From: JAQICJ01 sp041686345
GTDB taxonomy: Bacteria; Myxococcota_A; Polyangia; HGW-17
Reading direction: 5' to 3'
Length of the DNA stretch: 64,000 nt
Assembly: GCA_041686345.1 (NCBI GenBank)
Contig: JAWLEA010000001.1
Span: forward strand, 1 to 64,000
Position 1 is the first letter of the stretch. The number at the start of each line of letters is the position of its first letter. Positions 44,944-53,900 of the stretch are shown here, piece after piece. A program made the translations under genes and the position numbers. The notes under the pieces were generated by a model that saw only the letters and a program-made list of their open reading frames with translations, made no database searches and was not told the DNA's origin.

Positions 44944-45711
44944 ATGAAAACCAAATTACTTTCTATCTTAGCAATTTCAGTATTTTTTGTTTTTGCTGCC
45001 TGTGATGACGACGATGACAGCAACAACACCACCAACAATATCAATAATGCCGAATGTGGCAATGGTATAGTTGAAGCCGATGAAGTATGTGACGGCACTG
45101 CTCTTGACGGTGAAGATTGCACAACTATCGGCGATTATACCGGTGGTGAACTTGCCTGTGCAGCAGATTGTTCTGCCTTTGACGAGTCAGGTTGTACCGC
45201 CAGCACTAATAATGCCGAATGTGGCAATGGTATAGTTGAAGCCGGTGAAGTATGTGACGGCACTGCTCTTGACGGTGAAGATTGCACAACTATTGGCGAT
45301 TATACCGGTGGCGAGCTTGATTGTACAGACGATTGCTCTGCCTTTGACGAGTCAGGCTGTACTTCTGATGCAACTCCGACTCCCGACGGATTTGTCGGTT
45401 CAAGTTGTGCCGATGCCGCTGATTGTACCGAAGTTGAAGCTGTTGCAAACCTTACCGCTGAATGTGTACAACAAATTGCAACCTTTACCTTGCAAGATGG
45501 TTATTGCTCTTCAACATGTGATCCAACTGCCGATCCCGATCCCTGTGTCGATGCGGATGGTGAATGTGTAGATGTTATGGATATGGGAACTTATCAGTAT
45601 TGTCTGCAACCATGTGTTCCAGGAAATAATGAATGTCGCACAGGTTACGAGTGTGCTGCTTTTTCCCAGGAAACTGATGCTCCTACTTATTGTCTCCCAC
45701 CCATGAAATAA
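44944..45711 (+). CDS. Cys-rich repeat lipoprotein
   Basis: Predicted 255-residue lipoprotein (lipobox VFAAC, then five Asp). Two nearly identical 55-residue units carry CGNGIVEA.EVCDG...CTTIGDYTGGEL.C..DCSAFDESGC, the pattern of the DUF4215-like Cys-rich repeats common in Myxococcota exported proteins. The C-terminal half has another nine cysteines (CADAADC, CSSTCDP, CLQPCVPG). It is likely disulfide-stabilised and surface exposed. AGGAG precedes the ATG. A perfect 13-bp hairpin follows the stop. Confidence 0.88.
   Translation: MKTKLLSILAISVFFVFAACDDDDDSNNTTNNINNAECGNGIVEADEVCDGTALDGEDCTTIGDYTGGELACAADCSAFDESGCTASTNNAECGNGIVEAGEVCDGTALDGEDCTTIGDYTGGELDCTDDCSAFDESGCTSDATPTPDGFVGSSCADAADCTEVEAVANLTAECVQQIATFTLQDGYCSSTCDPTADPDPCVDADGECVDVMDMGTYQYCLQPCVPGNNECRTGYECAAFSQETDAPTYCLPPMK
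45043..45363 (+). repeat. two 165-bp tandem repeats in the Cys-rich lipoprotein gene
   Basis: Units start at 45043 and 45208, in frame, and differ at only a few codons. This is recent internal duplication that adds one disulfide-rich module. Confidence 0.92.
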
Positions 45712-45722
45712 CAATAATAGTT

Positions 45723-45752
45723 TTTAGTTTGTCCCTAGTGGGACAAACTAAA
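45723..45752. terminator. 13-bp perfect hairpin between convergent genes
   Basis: TTTAGTTTGTCCC, loop TAGT, GGGACAAACTAAA. It begins 11 bases after the Cys-rich lipoprotein stop and precedes the end of the convergent radical-SAM gene. Flanking T- and A-runs are short, so it may act as a terminator in either direction or as a 3'-end stabiliser. Confidence 0.7.
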
Positions 45753-45832
45753 TCTTAATCATTTTCCCATCTTTTTTCTTTTCAATTTACTGCTTATCAA
45801 TACAATTTACAGGTCAAATCTCAGGGTTTTTT

Positions 45833-46816
45833 TCAGCCCCCATCCCAGATTCCGGGAATTTTGCGATTGCAACTCGGACATCTGCCTTTGGTAATTCGGT
45901 TATTTTGTACCTGATAGCCGTATCTTTCAATTAAAACAGTTTGACAATGGGGACAGAGAGTATTTTGGTAACCTTGCCCTCGCAAATTTCCCAGATATAC
46001 AAATTGAATTCCGTTGGATTTGGCGATGGATCGGGCTTTGAGCAGAGTAGATACCGGAGTGGCGGGCAGATTGCGCAATTTATGATGGGGAAAGAAGCGC
46101 GAAATATGTAAAGGCACTTCTGGACCCAATTCTTTGCTTATCCAGCGGGTGAGTTGATTAATTTCTTCTTCACTGTCATTTTTGCCAGGGATTACCAGAA
46201 AGGTGAGTTCAAGCCAGATTCCCTTTTGTTTAAGCAGTTTAGCTGTTTCCAGAACCGGTTTCAAGGTAGCTGCACAGATATCGCGATAGAATTTATCACG
46301 GAAGGCTTTGAGATCCAAGTTGACAGCATCTATTGATGGAATTGCTTTGAGCAAGGGGTCACGATTGATGTAACCTGCTGTAATCCAGTAGTTTAACAGT
46401 CCTTTGCTTTTGGCCTTTTTGCCGATATCAAGAGAGTATTCATAAAAAACTACGGGATCGGTATAAGTGAGAGCGATTCCCTGACAGGATTTTTTGAGGG
46501 CAGTGGCAACAACTTTTTCAGGTGAAGCTTTATAAGCTTTTCTTTGCAGGGGAGAAACCTGTGAAAGGCCGGCATTTTGACAGTTGAGACAATGAAGGTT
46601 GCATCCTGTGGTGGCGATGGAGAAGGCTTTGGACCCGGGTAAGACATGAAAAAAAGGCTTTTTTTCCACCGGATCAATGTGAACGGCGGCGGGTCGACCA
46701 TAGGTGAGAGCCAGTAATTTGCCGTTGTGGTTGTAACGGATTTGACAATCACCGGTTTCTCCGGGAGAAATTTGGCATAATTTGGGACAAAGATGGCAGG
46801 TAAGTTGTTTATTCAT
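45833..46816 (-). CDS. amrS: AmmeMemoRadiSam-type radical SAM enzyme (copy 2)
   Basis: Second radical-SAM protein of the same family as the one at 6577-7596, 327 residues. The cluster motif is C72-x3-C76-x2-C79 (GCNLHCLNCQN). The N-terminal Cys set (C7, C10, C14, C24), DPVEKKPFFHVLPG and the C-terminal CPHC...CPSC ribbon all match copy 1, so these are paralogues, not fragments. The substrate is unknown. The ATG overlaps the upstream small membrane protein stop in the 8-base form ATGAATAA; an ATG at 46831 is the alternative. Confidence 0.87.
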   Translation of the reverse strand: MNKQLTCHLCPKLCQISPGETGDCQIRYNHNGKLLALTYGRPAAVHIDPVEKKPFFHVLPGSKAFSIATTGCNLHCLNCQNAGLSQVSPLQRKAYKASPEKVVATALKKSCQGIALTYTDPVVFYEYSLDIGKKAKSKGLLNYWITAGYINRDPLLKAIPSIDAVNLDLKAFRDKFYRDICAATLKPVLETAKLLKQKGIWLELTFLVIPGKNDSEEEINQLTRWISKELGPEVPLHISRFFPHHKLRNLPATPVSTLLKARSIAKSNGIQFVYLGNLRGQGYQNTLCPHCQTVLIERYGYQVQNNRITKGRCPSCNRKIPGIWDGG

Positions 46817-47075
46817 TGACAGTTTTTTCATAAAAAAGAGCTTCGTGTTCTGAAAGAACACCGCTTTTTACAGCTCTAATCAATTTATTATTCTGTTTGG
46901 GTTTATTTTTATCGGTTGCTTTATTCAGGCTGGTATTACTTGAAGCAGCTTGATTACGGGAAAAGATAGTCAGATTGGTATAATTGAAAAAGATAAGAAC
47001 TAAATAAATACCAACAAAGAACAGGGAAATACCGGTTTGGAATTTATGCAAATAAAAGGATTTTGGTGAATACAT
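46809..47075 (-). CDS. small single-span membrane protein
   Basis: Predicted 88-residue protein with one hydrophobic segment (GISLFFVGIYLVLIFFNYT, about 15-33) and a polar Asn/Lys-rich tail. Function unknown. The ribosome-binding site is weak, but the 8-base overlap with the downstream radical-SAM gene, the same coupling style used elsewhere in the window, supports it as a gene. Confidence 0.6.
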   Translation of the reverse strand: MYSPKSFYLHKFQTGISLFFVGIYLVLIFFNYTNLTIFSRNQAASSNTSLNKATDKNKPKQNNKLIRAVKSGVLSEHEALFYEKTVNE

Positions 47076-47129
47076 AAAAAAAATATAGCAAATTTAAAAA
47101 CAATTAAAAGTCTTTTGGTATTGTAACCA

Positions 47130-47291
47130 GTTCCCATCCCAAAAATGGATATAATCGTCTGACGACGGAAATTTGATTAATCTGCTTTGTCGTAACTTCT
47201 TGAAATAGTGTCAACTATGTCGGCGCAGTTACTCCGCGCATCTCAATCAAATTTCTTCCCCAGTTAAAAACACCACTTCTGGGATGGGAAC
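47130..47291 (+). mobile_element. 162-bp palindromic element, copy 6
   Basis: Complete A-type copy with intact 12-bp inverted repeats. The left flank is CA instead of TA, the right flank TA. The inner stem is GTAACT/AGTTAC as in copy 5. It lies 92 bases before copy 7 in the same orientation, upstream of glnA. Confidence 0.92.
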
Positions 47292-47383
47292 TAACTAATG
47301 TGAAAAAATGGTAAAAGCACTTGCAAATTTTGGTTCAGCTTGTTTTAGATCAATATTTATGGCAAGTTCAGGAATATTAGTTA

Positions 47384-47545
47384 GTTCCCATCCCAAAAAG
47401 GAAGGTCATCACCTGAACGCGGAATTTTATCTCATCAACTTTGTTGTAACTTCTTGAAATAGTGACAACTATGTCTGCGAAGTTATTCCGCGCATCTCAA
47501 TCCAATTTCTTCACCAGCCAAAAACCCCACTTCTGGGATGGGAAC
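47384..47545 (+). mobile_element. 162-bp palindromic element, copy 7 (mixed arms)
   Basis: Complete copy with a B-type left arm (GGAAGGTCATCACCTGAACG) and an A-type right arm (CAATCCAATTTCTTCACCAG). The arms pair less well than in copies 2 and 5, which points to recombination between types. It ends 46 bases before the glnA start, so it probably lies within the promoter or leader region. Confidence 0.92.
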
Positions 47546-47591
47546 TAGTTAGAACAATTTAGAACTATTCAGGTACAAGGAGATAATAATC

Positions 47592-49007
47592 ATGATAAAA
47601 TTTCAATCCATGGATCAGGTCACCAACTTTGTGGAACAGGAAAAAATTGCCTGGCTCGATATCAAATTCTGCGATTTTACTGGAAGATTAAGGCATGTCA
47701 CCTTGCCGGCCAGTGCCCATTCCCTTAATGTTTTGCGCAATAATGGTCTTGGTTTTGACGCCTCCAGTCTCAATCTTCAGACTCTGGAAAATGCTGATAT
47801 GGTATTGAAACCTTGTTTGGATACGGCTTTTATCGACCCTTTTTTCTCGGATAAAACACTTTCCTTTCTGGCTTCGGCGGTTGATGCCGTGACCGGTACC
47901 TATTCCGAACTGGATCCCAGAAACAGGGCAAAAAAAGCCCGTGATTATGCCCTGAAAGAAGAAATTTGCACCGAAGCATTGTTTGCCCCTGAATATGAAT
48001 TTTATCTGTTTAAAAAACTCGAATATAATCAAGGTGTACTTGCTGATGGTTACCGGATTGAACCCCTGGGACACAATGAAGTTTCTGCAGAACTCAACTT
48101 TGGTATCCATGAAGGTTATCACAGTGCTCCTCCCGAAGATAAATCACTCCAATTCAGGTTGGAAACTGCCAAAATCCTGGGAGAACTGGGAGTTGAAATT
48201 CATTATCACCACCATGAAGTAGGTGGATTTGGCCAGGGAGAATTTGAAGTTGGTCTTACTCCCATGGTAAGAGCAGCTGACGAAGCTGTTCTGATCAAGT
48301 ACGTAGCCCGTCAGGTGGCGGCAAAGATGGGGTTTTCCATTACCTTCATGCCCAAACCTCTGGCCGGTCACCCCGGCAACGGCATGCATTGTCATCAGAC
48401 TTTGATGAATAATAATAAAAATCTTTTTTACGACAAAGATGGTTATTGCGGACTCAGTCAAATGGCAACGGATTATATCTGCGGCATTCTTTACAACGGA
48501 CCCGCTCTGTTGGCTTTAACCAATCCTTCAACCAACAGTTATCGTCGCTTGATTCCTGGTTTCGAGGCTCCCACCAGGCTCTTTTTCAGCGGAGGCAATC
48601 GCAGTGCGGCCATCAGAATTCCCATGTACGCCAAAAATACAGGAGAACAACGTATTGAATTTCGTTCCCCCGATGCCACCGCTAATCCCTATTTTTTAAT
48701 TGCAGGTCAACTTATGGCAGGAATTGACGGGATCAAAAACAAATATGATCCCCAAAAAAACAACTTTGGTCCTGTTGAAGACAATATTTTCAACTGGCCT
48801 CCCGAAAGGCAGCAGACCCTTAAAGCATTGCCGGAAACTTTGGACCGGGCTCTTTCAACTTTAAAGGCAAATAGCAGTTTTCTGGAAAAAGGCTCGACTT
48901 TTACCAATCAATTTATTAATAAGTGGATTAAAGTCAAGAAAACTGAATTGAATGAATTCAGAGGTGTTCCCCATCCTCTGGAATTAAAAAAATATTACGG
49001 AGTATAG
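47592..49007 (+). CDS. glnA: type I glutamine synthetase family protein
   Basis: Glutamine synthetase (471 residues), which joins ammonia to glutamate using ATP. Active-site blocks are APEYEFYLF, EGEFEVGL-like GQGEFEVGLTP, GNGMHCHQTL, NPSTNSYRRLIPGFEAPT and RIEFRSPDATANPYF. Two family positions differ from the Escherichia coli enzyme: the adenylylation-site Tyr of NLYDLPPEE is Phe in NIFNWPPER, and SARNRSA is SGGNRSA. Covalent adenylylation control therefore looks impossible, and a paralogue with altered substrate cannot be excluded. AGGAG precedes the ATG; two palindromic repeats lie upstream. Confidence 0.9.
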   Translation: MIKFQSMDQVTNFVEQEKIAWLDIKFCDFTGRLRHVTLPASAHSLNVLRNNGLGFDASSLNLQTLENADMVLKPCLDTAFIDPFFSDKTLSFLASAVDAVTGTYSELDPRNRAKKARDYALKEEICTEALFAPEYEFYLFKKLEYNQGVLADGYRIEPLGHNEVSAELNFGIHEGYHSAPPEDKSLQFRLETAKILGELGVEIHYHHHEVGGFGQGEFEVGLTPMVRAADEAVLIKYVARQVAAKMGFSITFMPKPLAGHPGNGMHCHQTLMNNNKNLFYDKDGYCGLSQMATDYICGILYNGPALLALTNPSTNSYRRLIPGFEAPTRLFFSGGNRSAAIRIPMYAKNTGEQRIEFRSPDATANPYFLIAGQLMAGIDGIKNKYDPQKNNFGPVEDNIFNWPPERQQTLKALPETLDRALSTLKANSSFLEKGSTFTNQFINKWIKVKKTELNEFRGVPHPLELKKYYGV

Positions 49008-49009
49008 TA

Positions 49010-52000
49010 ATGACCGCAAAGACAAAGAGTCCCAAGAAGGATAATTTTTTCTCTGACACGATCAACAGCACCAAATCACTTCTGATTGATTTCAGAAATT
49101 TTGCCTTTGCCGGGTTCAGTCCCACCCAAATTGTTCGCAATCTCATGGGGCTGACAATTCTGGTTGTTTTTTTCAGTGTAGTGCTTGGGTATTCTTTCGA
49201 TCACAAAAGTGAACTCACCTCTTTTTTCTATTCTTTTTTCAAAACAATTTATTATTTTAGCGGCTTTATGGTCGTGCTCAAAATTCTCCAGGTTGTTTTC
49301 CGGAAAAAATTGAATTTATCCAAAAACAGTGTAGCTGTATTGAACCTCTTGACCCTGAGCTTGGTTTTCCTGAGTTTTCTGGGGATAGGATTGTCTTTTT
49401 ATCATACACAACGTTATTACCGCTTGTTTGTTGTACCCAAGATTATTCTTCTTTACCCCGGAGCTTCAATTCTACTGGGGTTGACAACAATAACCCTGAT
49501 TTTTGAAAAAAAGATCAGAAAAAGTGTAATCAGAACTTCTTTGTTCATAATAATAGGTTTCTACGCCCTCTGGTTGCTGGTCAACATTTTTGTTTCCACC
49601 ATGCCTCTGGTAACTTTTTTCGGTTCGGTGGTTCGTCAGATGGGAGTTATCTCCATCTGGTCCATGTTGATCATGGCGGTAGCCACTGCCCTTTGGTTAC
49701 GCGGCGATAAAAAACGCTTTAAAATTCTCTTCCACTTTGTTCTTTTCGTCGGCCTGCTCCTGTCTTTACGTGCTTTTTACGAAATGACCAGAACGGACGT
49801 CAATTCTTATCGTCCTTCAGGTTTTGCCGGTAATCCCGATTATTATGCCAATAACCTTGTTTTTACGGTTCTTTTTTCACTCTTTGCTTTTCTCCAGTCT
49901 CGTCGCAATAAGCTCGAATCAATTTGGACCGGACTGGTTTTCATGGCAAGTTTTTATGCACTGGTTCTCAGTAGAACCAGAGGAGCCTGGCTGGGTCTGG
50001 GATTTGCAAGTACAATCGGCATGCTGGTTTTTAATCCTTCCCATTTTCTTAAAATCAGGGAAATCCGCTTTAAACTAGTTTCCATCTTGGCCATGGTCCT
50101 GGCCGGTTTTATTATGTATTATTTTTATATTGGCTCGGTATTACCTCCTGACGGCATTAAAGCCGGTCTGATCAATAGTGCTCAGCAAGTTGTAGCCAGA
50201 CGGGTTACTAATTCTATTTTTGTTTTAATGACCATAGCTCCCATTTTGGCTCGACTACTCTGGAATTCTTTTGCTAAAATCAAGTTGCGCCTCTCTGTGT
50301 TCGGCAGCCTGATGCTGATTTCTTCTCTCTTCCTGGTAATTCCCCAAACCAGAAAACCTATTTTCGTTCTGGTGGACAAGGCTTTGCATGTTCGCAAAAT
50401 TTTCCGTCCCAAACACGGTGAACCCAGATTGAAATTATGGGAGGACACCCTCCCCATGATCGCAGATCACTGGTTTTTAGGAGTTGGACGTGAAACTTAC
50501 AGGGTCAATTTTCTCCAGTACAAAACCTTCGATCTGGCGTACAGGGATCCTGGAGTCAATTATCGCTCTTCCCACAATATGTTTGTCGATCAGGTTGTAA
50601 TGGAGGGTTTCCCGGGTATCATCTTCTTCCTCTTGATTATGGGGATTGGAATCTGGCTCATCTTTGTGCGTAATCGCAAAGACAAAGAAGATGCTCAGAC
50701 AGGACTGCTTTTAACCGGAGTAGGCTTGGCTGTTTTTGGATATATCGGCCACTCCATTACAATTTATGATGTTTTGCCTTCTTCCGCTTATATTTACCTC
50801 AGTCTGGGCATGGCTCTGGGAATGGCAGCTCCCCGACTGGTCAAGCTCGGCAATAAAAACCTTAAAAAATCTCAAAATCCCAAAAGATGGAATTTGAAAT
50901 ATCTGCAGAAGGCAATTGCGGCCGGAGTGGTAATTGCAATTATCACTGTTCCTGCAGTTTATTATGTAAGTCGGCACCACTATGCCGATAAATATCTTTC
51001 TCAATTATCCTATGCTTCCGGTGCTCTCAAGCAATTTCGCAATTCACTGGGAAATAAATACAAAGTTGAACAAAAGATGAAAAGCGCCAGAACTGCAAGT
51101 ACAGTTATGCTCAAGTCCAATCCCCCCGAGCGCCATCTCAACCAGATTGCCAAAAATTTCAAAATACCCCGGAAAAACCTGAACAACCCCAAATTGCGCC
51201 GTCGCTATGCCAACTCCATCAGGAATAAAATCAAAAAACAACAGCACCTTGTGGATAATGTAATTATTCCCAATATCAAAAAAGTTGTGAAATATGCCAA
51301 GAAGGTCAAATATTATGATCCCGGTCTTGGTTATCATCCTTATATGGTTGGGCATTTGGGACAAGTGCTTATGCAGTATCAAAGTTACGGAATCGGAATG
51401 ACAGGGGATAAACTACATGAATTTCTGCTGGATGCTTCCCGCAGGGGTGTTCATAACAACACCAATCCCGAAAGTGCCTATTCCAGGTTGGCCAGCGGTT
51501 ATTATGCGGTTGCCACTTTTCATTTCAATCAGCAAAACTACAAAAAGGCCTGGGAAAATTATCAAAAAGCATTGGAGGCGGTACAGGGTTCCATCAACCA
51601 CGATCGTGTTTATTATGATACCCATCGCATCAAATCTCTCTTTCTTTTGCGCAAATTCTGTGAAATTGAAAAATCCGAGAAAGAGTTGAACAAAGCCAAG
51701 GATATTTTGATCAATTCTATCATGTCTCGTTATCACAAGATTCTGCAAACCTATTCCCCCATGTATTTCAAAATAGCTGTTGCCTATTTCGAGCGGGCCC
51801 AATCCGGGGACAACCAAAAAAAGGTAGTTGATTACAAAAAGGTAGTTCGAGTTTTGGGAACAATTTCTCAGGTTGAACAATTTCTCAATCGGAAAAAAAT
51901 AAAGAACAATCGGAAAAAAATTGAAAAAATCAATGAACAACTGAGCAAGTTGAAAAACAGATTGAAAGCTTTAAAATCAGGAGCCGGGGGTAAAAACCCC

Positions 52001-52315
52001 GCCAATTATCTTTCTCAAATCAATCGATTGGAAAGCAAGGAACAAGAGTTACAAAAGGAATTGGCTGAAAAAACCAAAAAAGATGAATCATTATCCAGAA
52101 GAATGAAATTAATCGAGAAGACTGCCACCAGAACAGATAAAATGAAAACCGGACTCAATCAACTTGCCAAAGAAGAAAAGCCGGATAGCCGGGATTTGGT
52201 CACCTATAAAAAGAAAATAGAAAAACTTTTCCAAGTTTTCCCAGGCAAAAAATCTTCCAGTATTTATTCCACCTGCCGCAAGAATCTTGAACTTATGAAA
52301 GGAGCAGCCAAGTGA
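49010..52315 (+). CDS. O-antigen-ligase-like membrane protein with TPR/coiled-coil tail
   Basis: Predicted 1101-residue protein. The first 630 residues hold about a dozen membrane segments and the O-antigen ligase/polymerase pattern: GFAGNPDYYANNL, LSRTRGAWLGLG and GVGRETYRVNF...SSHNMFVDQVVMEGFPG. A further membrane span (KAIAAGVVIAIITVPAVYYV) leads to a large domain with TPR-like helices (YAVATFHFNQQNYKKAWENYQKA) and coiled coils. It probably transfers or polymerises surface glycan. The ATG lies two bases after the glnA stop, and its end overlaps purA by four bases (GTGA), so glnA, this gene and purA form one unit. Confidence 0.85.
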   Translation: MTAKTKSPKKDNFFSDTINSTKSLLIDFRNFAFAGFSPTQIVRNLMGLTILVVFFSVVLGYSFDHKSELTSFFYSFFKTIYYFSGFMVVLKILQVVFRKKLNLSKNSVAVLNLLTLSLVFLSFLGIGLSFYHTQRYYRLFVVPKIILLYPGASILLGLTTITLIFEKKIRKSVIRTSLFIIIGFYALWLLVNIFVSTMPLVTFFGSVVRQMGVISIWSMLIMAVATALWLRGDKKRFKILFHFVLFVGLLLSLRAFYEMTRTDVNSYRPSGFAGNPDYYANNLVFTVLFSLFAFLQSRRNKLESIWTGLVFMASFYALVLSRTRGAWLGLGFASTIGMLVFNPSHFLKIREIRFKLVSILAMVLAGFIMYYFYIGSVLPPDGIKAGLINSAQQVVARRVTNSIFVLMTIAPILARLLWNSFAKIKLRLSVFGSLMLISSLFLVIPQTRKPIFVLVDKALHVRKIFRPKHGEPRLKLWEDTLPMIADHWFLGVGRETYRVNFLQYKTFDLAYRDPGVNYRSSHNMFVDQVVMEGFPGIIFFLLIMGIGIWLIFVRNRKDKEDAQTGLLLTGVGLAVFGYIGHSITIYDVLPSSAYIYLSLGMALGMAAPRLVKLGNKNLKKSQNPKRWNLKYLQKAIAAGVVIAIITVPAVYYVSRHHYADKYLSQLSYASGALKQFRNSLGNKYKVEQKMKSARTASTVMLKSNPPERHLNQIAKNFKIPRKNLNNPKLRRRYANSIRNKIKKQQHLVDNVIIPNIKKVVKYAKKVKYYDPGLGYHPYMVGHLGQVLMQYQSYGIGMTGDKLHEFLLDASRRGVHNNTNPESAYSRLASGYYAVATFHFNQQNYKKAWENYQKALEAVQGSINHDRVYYDTHRIKSLFLLRKFCEIEKSEKELNKAKDILINSIMSRYHKILQTYSPMYFKIAVAYFERAQSGDNQKKVVDYKKVVRVLGTISQVEQFLNRKKIKNNRKKIEKINEQLSKLKNRLKALKSGAGGKNPANYLSQINRLESKEQELQKELAEKTKKDESLSRRMKLIEKTATRTDKMKTGLNQLAKEEKPDSRDLVTYKKKIEKLFQVFPGKKSSSIYSTCRKNLELMKGAAK

Positions 52316-53580
52316 CGGTAACTATTGCTTTGGGCTTACAATGGGGTGACGAAGGCAAGGGCAAGATGGTAGATTATCTTTCTGAAAATGCAGATCTGGT
52401 TATCAGAGCAGCCGGGGGAGCCAATGCCGGCCATACTATTGTCAACAACGATAAAAAATATATTCTTCATCATCTTCCTTCGGGACTTATTCATGCTCGT
52501 GCTCAAGCTTATCTTGCTTCCGGCATGGTAATAGATCCTTTCTCCCTGCTCAAAGAAATCCAGGATATTGAAAAACAGGGTCTGGGGGATCTGCGCAACC
52601 GAATCAAGATTTCACCGGCTGCTCATCTGATTCTCCCCTGGCACCGGGATCTGGAAAAAATCAGGGAAAAAAGTCCCGGGGCCATTGGTACAACTCTCAA
52701 GGGAATCGGACCTGCTTACGAAAGCAGAGCTTCCCGCAAAGGTTTACCCCTGGGCTTGCTGAAATACCCCGATCTTCTCAAACAGAAGCTCATCTCAATA
52801 TCACAGGATTTTGCTCCATTTTTTGAAAAAGCGGGAGTTTCAGTGGATTCTGCGAATCAAGTTCATGCTCGGTTGCTCCGGGTAGCCCGGGAAATTGTTC
52901 CCATGCTTGGAGATCTGCAACCCCTGCTGGATAAATATCTCCAAAAAGACAACAGCGAAATTATACTGGAAGGTGCTCAAGGTGCTTTACTTGATATAAA
53001 TCATGGTACTTATCCTTATGTTACTTCTTCATCCACAATTTCCGGAGGTTTGCTCTCCGGTACCGGACTGGGGCCTTTGCAGATTGATGAAGCAGTTGGA
53101 ATAATGAAGGCTTATACTACCAGAGTCGGCAACGGACCTTTTCCCACTGAGATTCACGGAGAAACAGGCCACAAAATGGCAAAAATCGGGGGTGAATTCG
53201 GTGCTACCACCGGAAGACCCCGTCGCTGTGGCTGGCTTGATCTTGTCGCTTTGAAACATGCAGTTAATTTGACAGGAGTCAGAGATCTGGTCATAACCAA
53301 AATTGATGTACTTTCAGTTTTCGAGAAGATAAAAGTTTGCACTGCCTATAATCTTCCCTCAGGAAAAAACAGCAGGTTTTTTCCTGAGGATCCCTGGATT
53401 CTGGAAAAATGCAGCCCGATATATAAAACTTTTCCCTCCTGGAATATTTCAGGAAATCTTGAAGTTGATAATATTGACCCGGCTTTGCAAGCTTTTATCA
53501 AAATGATTGAAGAATATGTCGGAGCTCGAGTTTCCTTTTTATCCTGGGGTCCCCAGCGTCATAAAACCCTGAGGGTTTGA
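52312..53580 (+). CDS. purA: adenylosuccinate synthetase
   Basis: PurA (422 residues) makes adenylosuccinate from IMP and aspartate using GTP, the first step to AMP. Motifs are GLQWGDEGKGKMVD, AGGANAGHTIV, IGTTLKGIGPAYESRASRKG, GAQGALLDINHGTYPYVTSS and TGRPRRCGWLD. The start is a GTG overlapping the previous stop, with AAGGAG upstream. The KID/NKCD-like guanine motif appears as TKIDVL, and the C-terminal VGARVSFLSWGPQRHKTL is complete. Confidence 0.98.
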   Translation: MTVTIALGLQWGDEGKGKMVDYLSENADLVIRAAGGANAGHTIVNNDKKYILHHLPSGLIHARAQAYLASGMVIDPFSLLKEIQDIEKQGLGDLRNRIKISPAAHLILPWHRDLEKIREKSPGAIGTTLKGIGPAYESRASRKGLPLGLLKYPDLLKQKLISISQDFAPFFEKAGVSVDSANQVHARLLRVAREIVPMLGDLQPLLDKYLQKDNSEIILEGAQGALLDINHGTYPYVTSSSTISGGLLSGTGLGPLQIDEAVGIMKAYTTRVGNGPFPTEIHGETGHKMAKIGGEFGATTGRPRRCGWLDLVALKHAVNLTGVRDLVITKIDVLSVFEKIKVCTAYNLPSGKNSRFFPEDPWILEKCSPIYKTFPSWNISGNLEVDNIDPALQAFIKMIEEYVGARVSFLSWGPQRHKTLRV

Positions 53581-53597
53581 AGGTTGGAGGAATTGTT

Positions 53598-53795
53598 ATG
53601 ACCAGAAAAAGAAGCGATCAAAAAGACCAGAAAAAAAAATCCGGCGGTGCCATGAGAAGTTTAAGGGGTGGTTTCAAAAAGACTGCCAAGAGTTTGACAG
53701 GTAAATCAAAAAAGAGTAAATCTGTTGACTGGTTGATCAATCTGCTGATTCTGGCAATGGTTGTTTATCTTGTTTATAAGTATTTTATTCAATAA
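53598..53795 (+). CDS. small basic tail-anchored protein
   Basis: Predicted 65-residue protein. The first 40 residues are very Lys/Arg/Ser-rich (TRKRSDQKDQKKKSGG) and the last 20 form one membrane span (WLINLLILAMVVYLVYKYF). Function unknown. ATG 53598 has GGAGG seven bases before it; it lies 17 bases after purA, so it is probably co-transcribed. Confidence 0.72.
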   Translation: MTRKRSDQKDQKKKSGGAMRSLRGGFKKTAKSLTGKSKKSKSVDWLINLLILAMVVYLVYKYFIQ

Positions 53796-53900
53796 TAACA
53801 AATTGTTACAGTTGTTGACCCAGAGTCGGCAACCGTCAAAAGCTGTTGGCTGATTATGTTTTTATGGTAATCACAGGGTTGAAATCAGAAATATTTTGTT

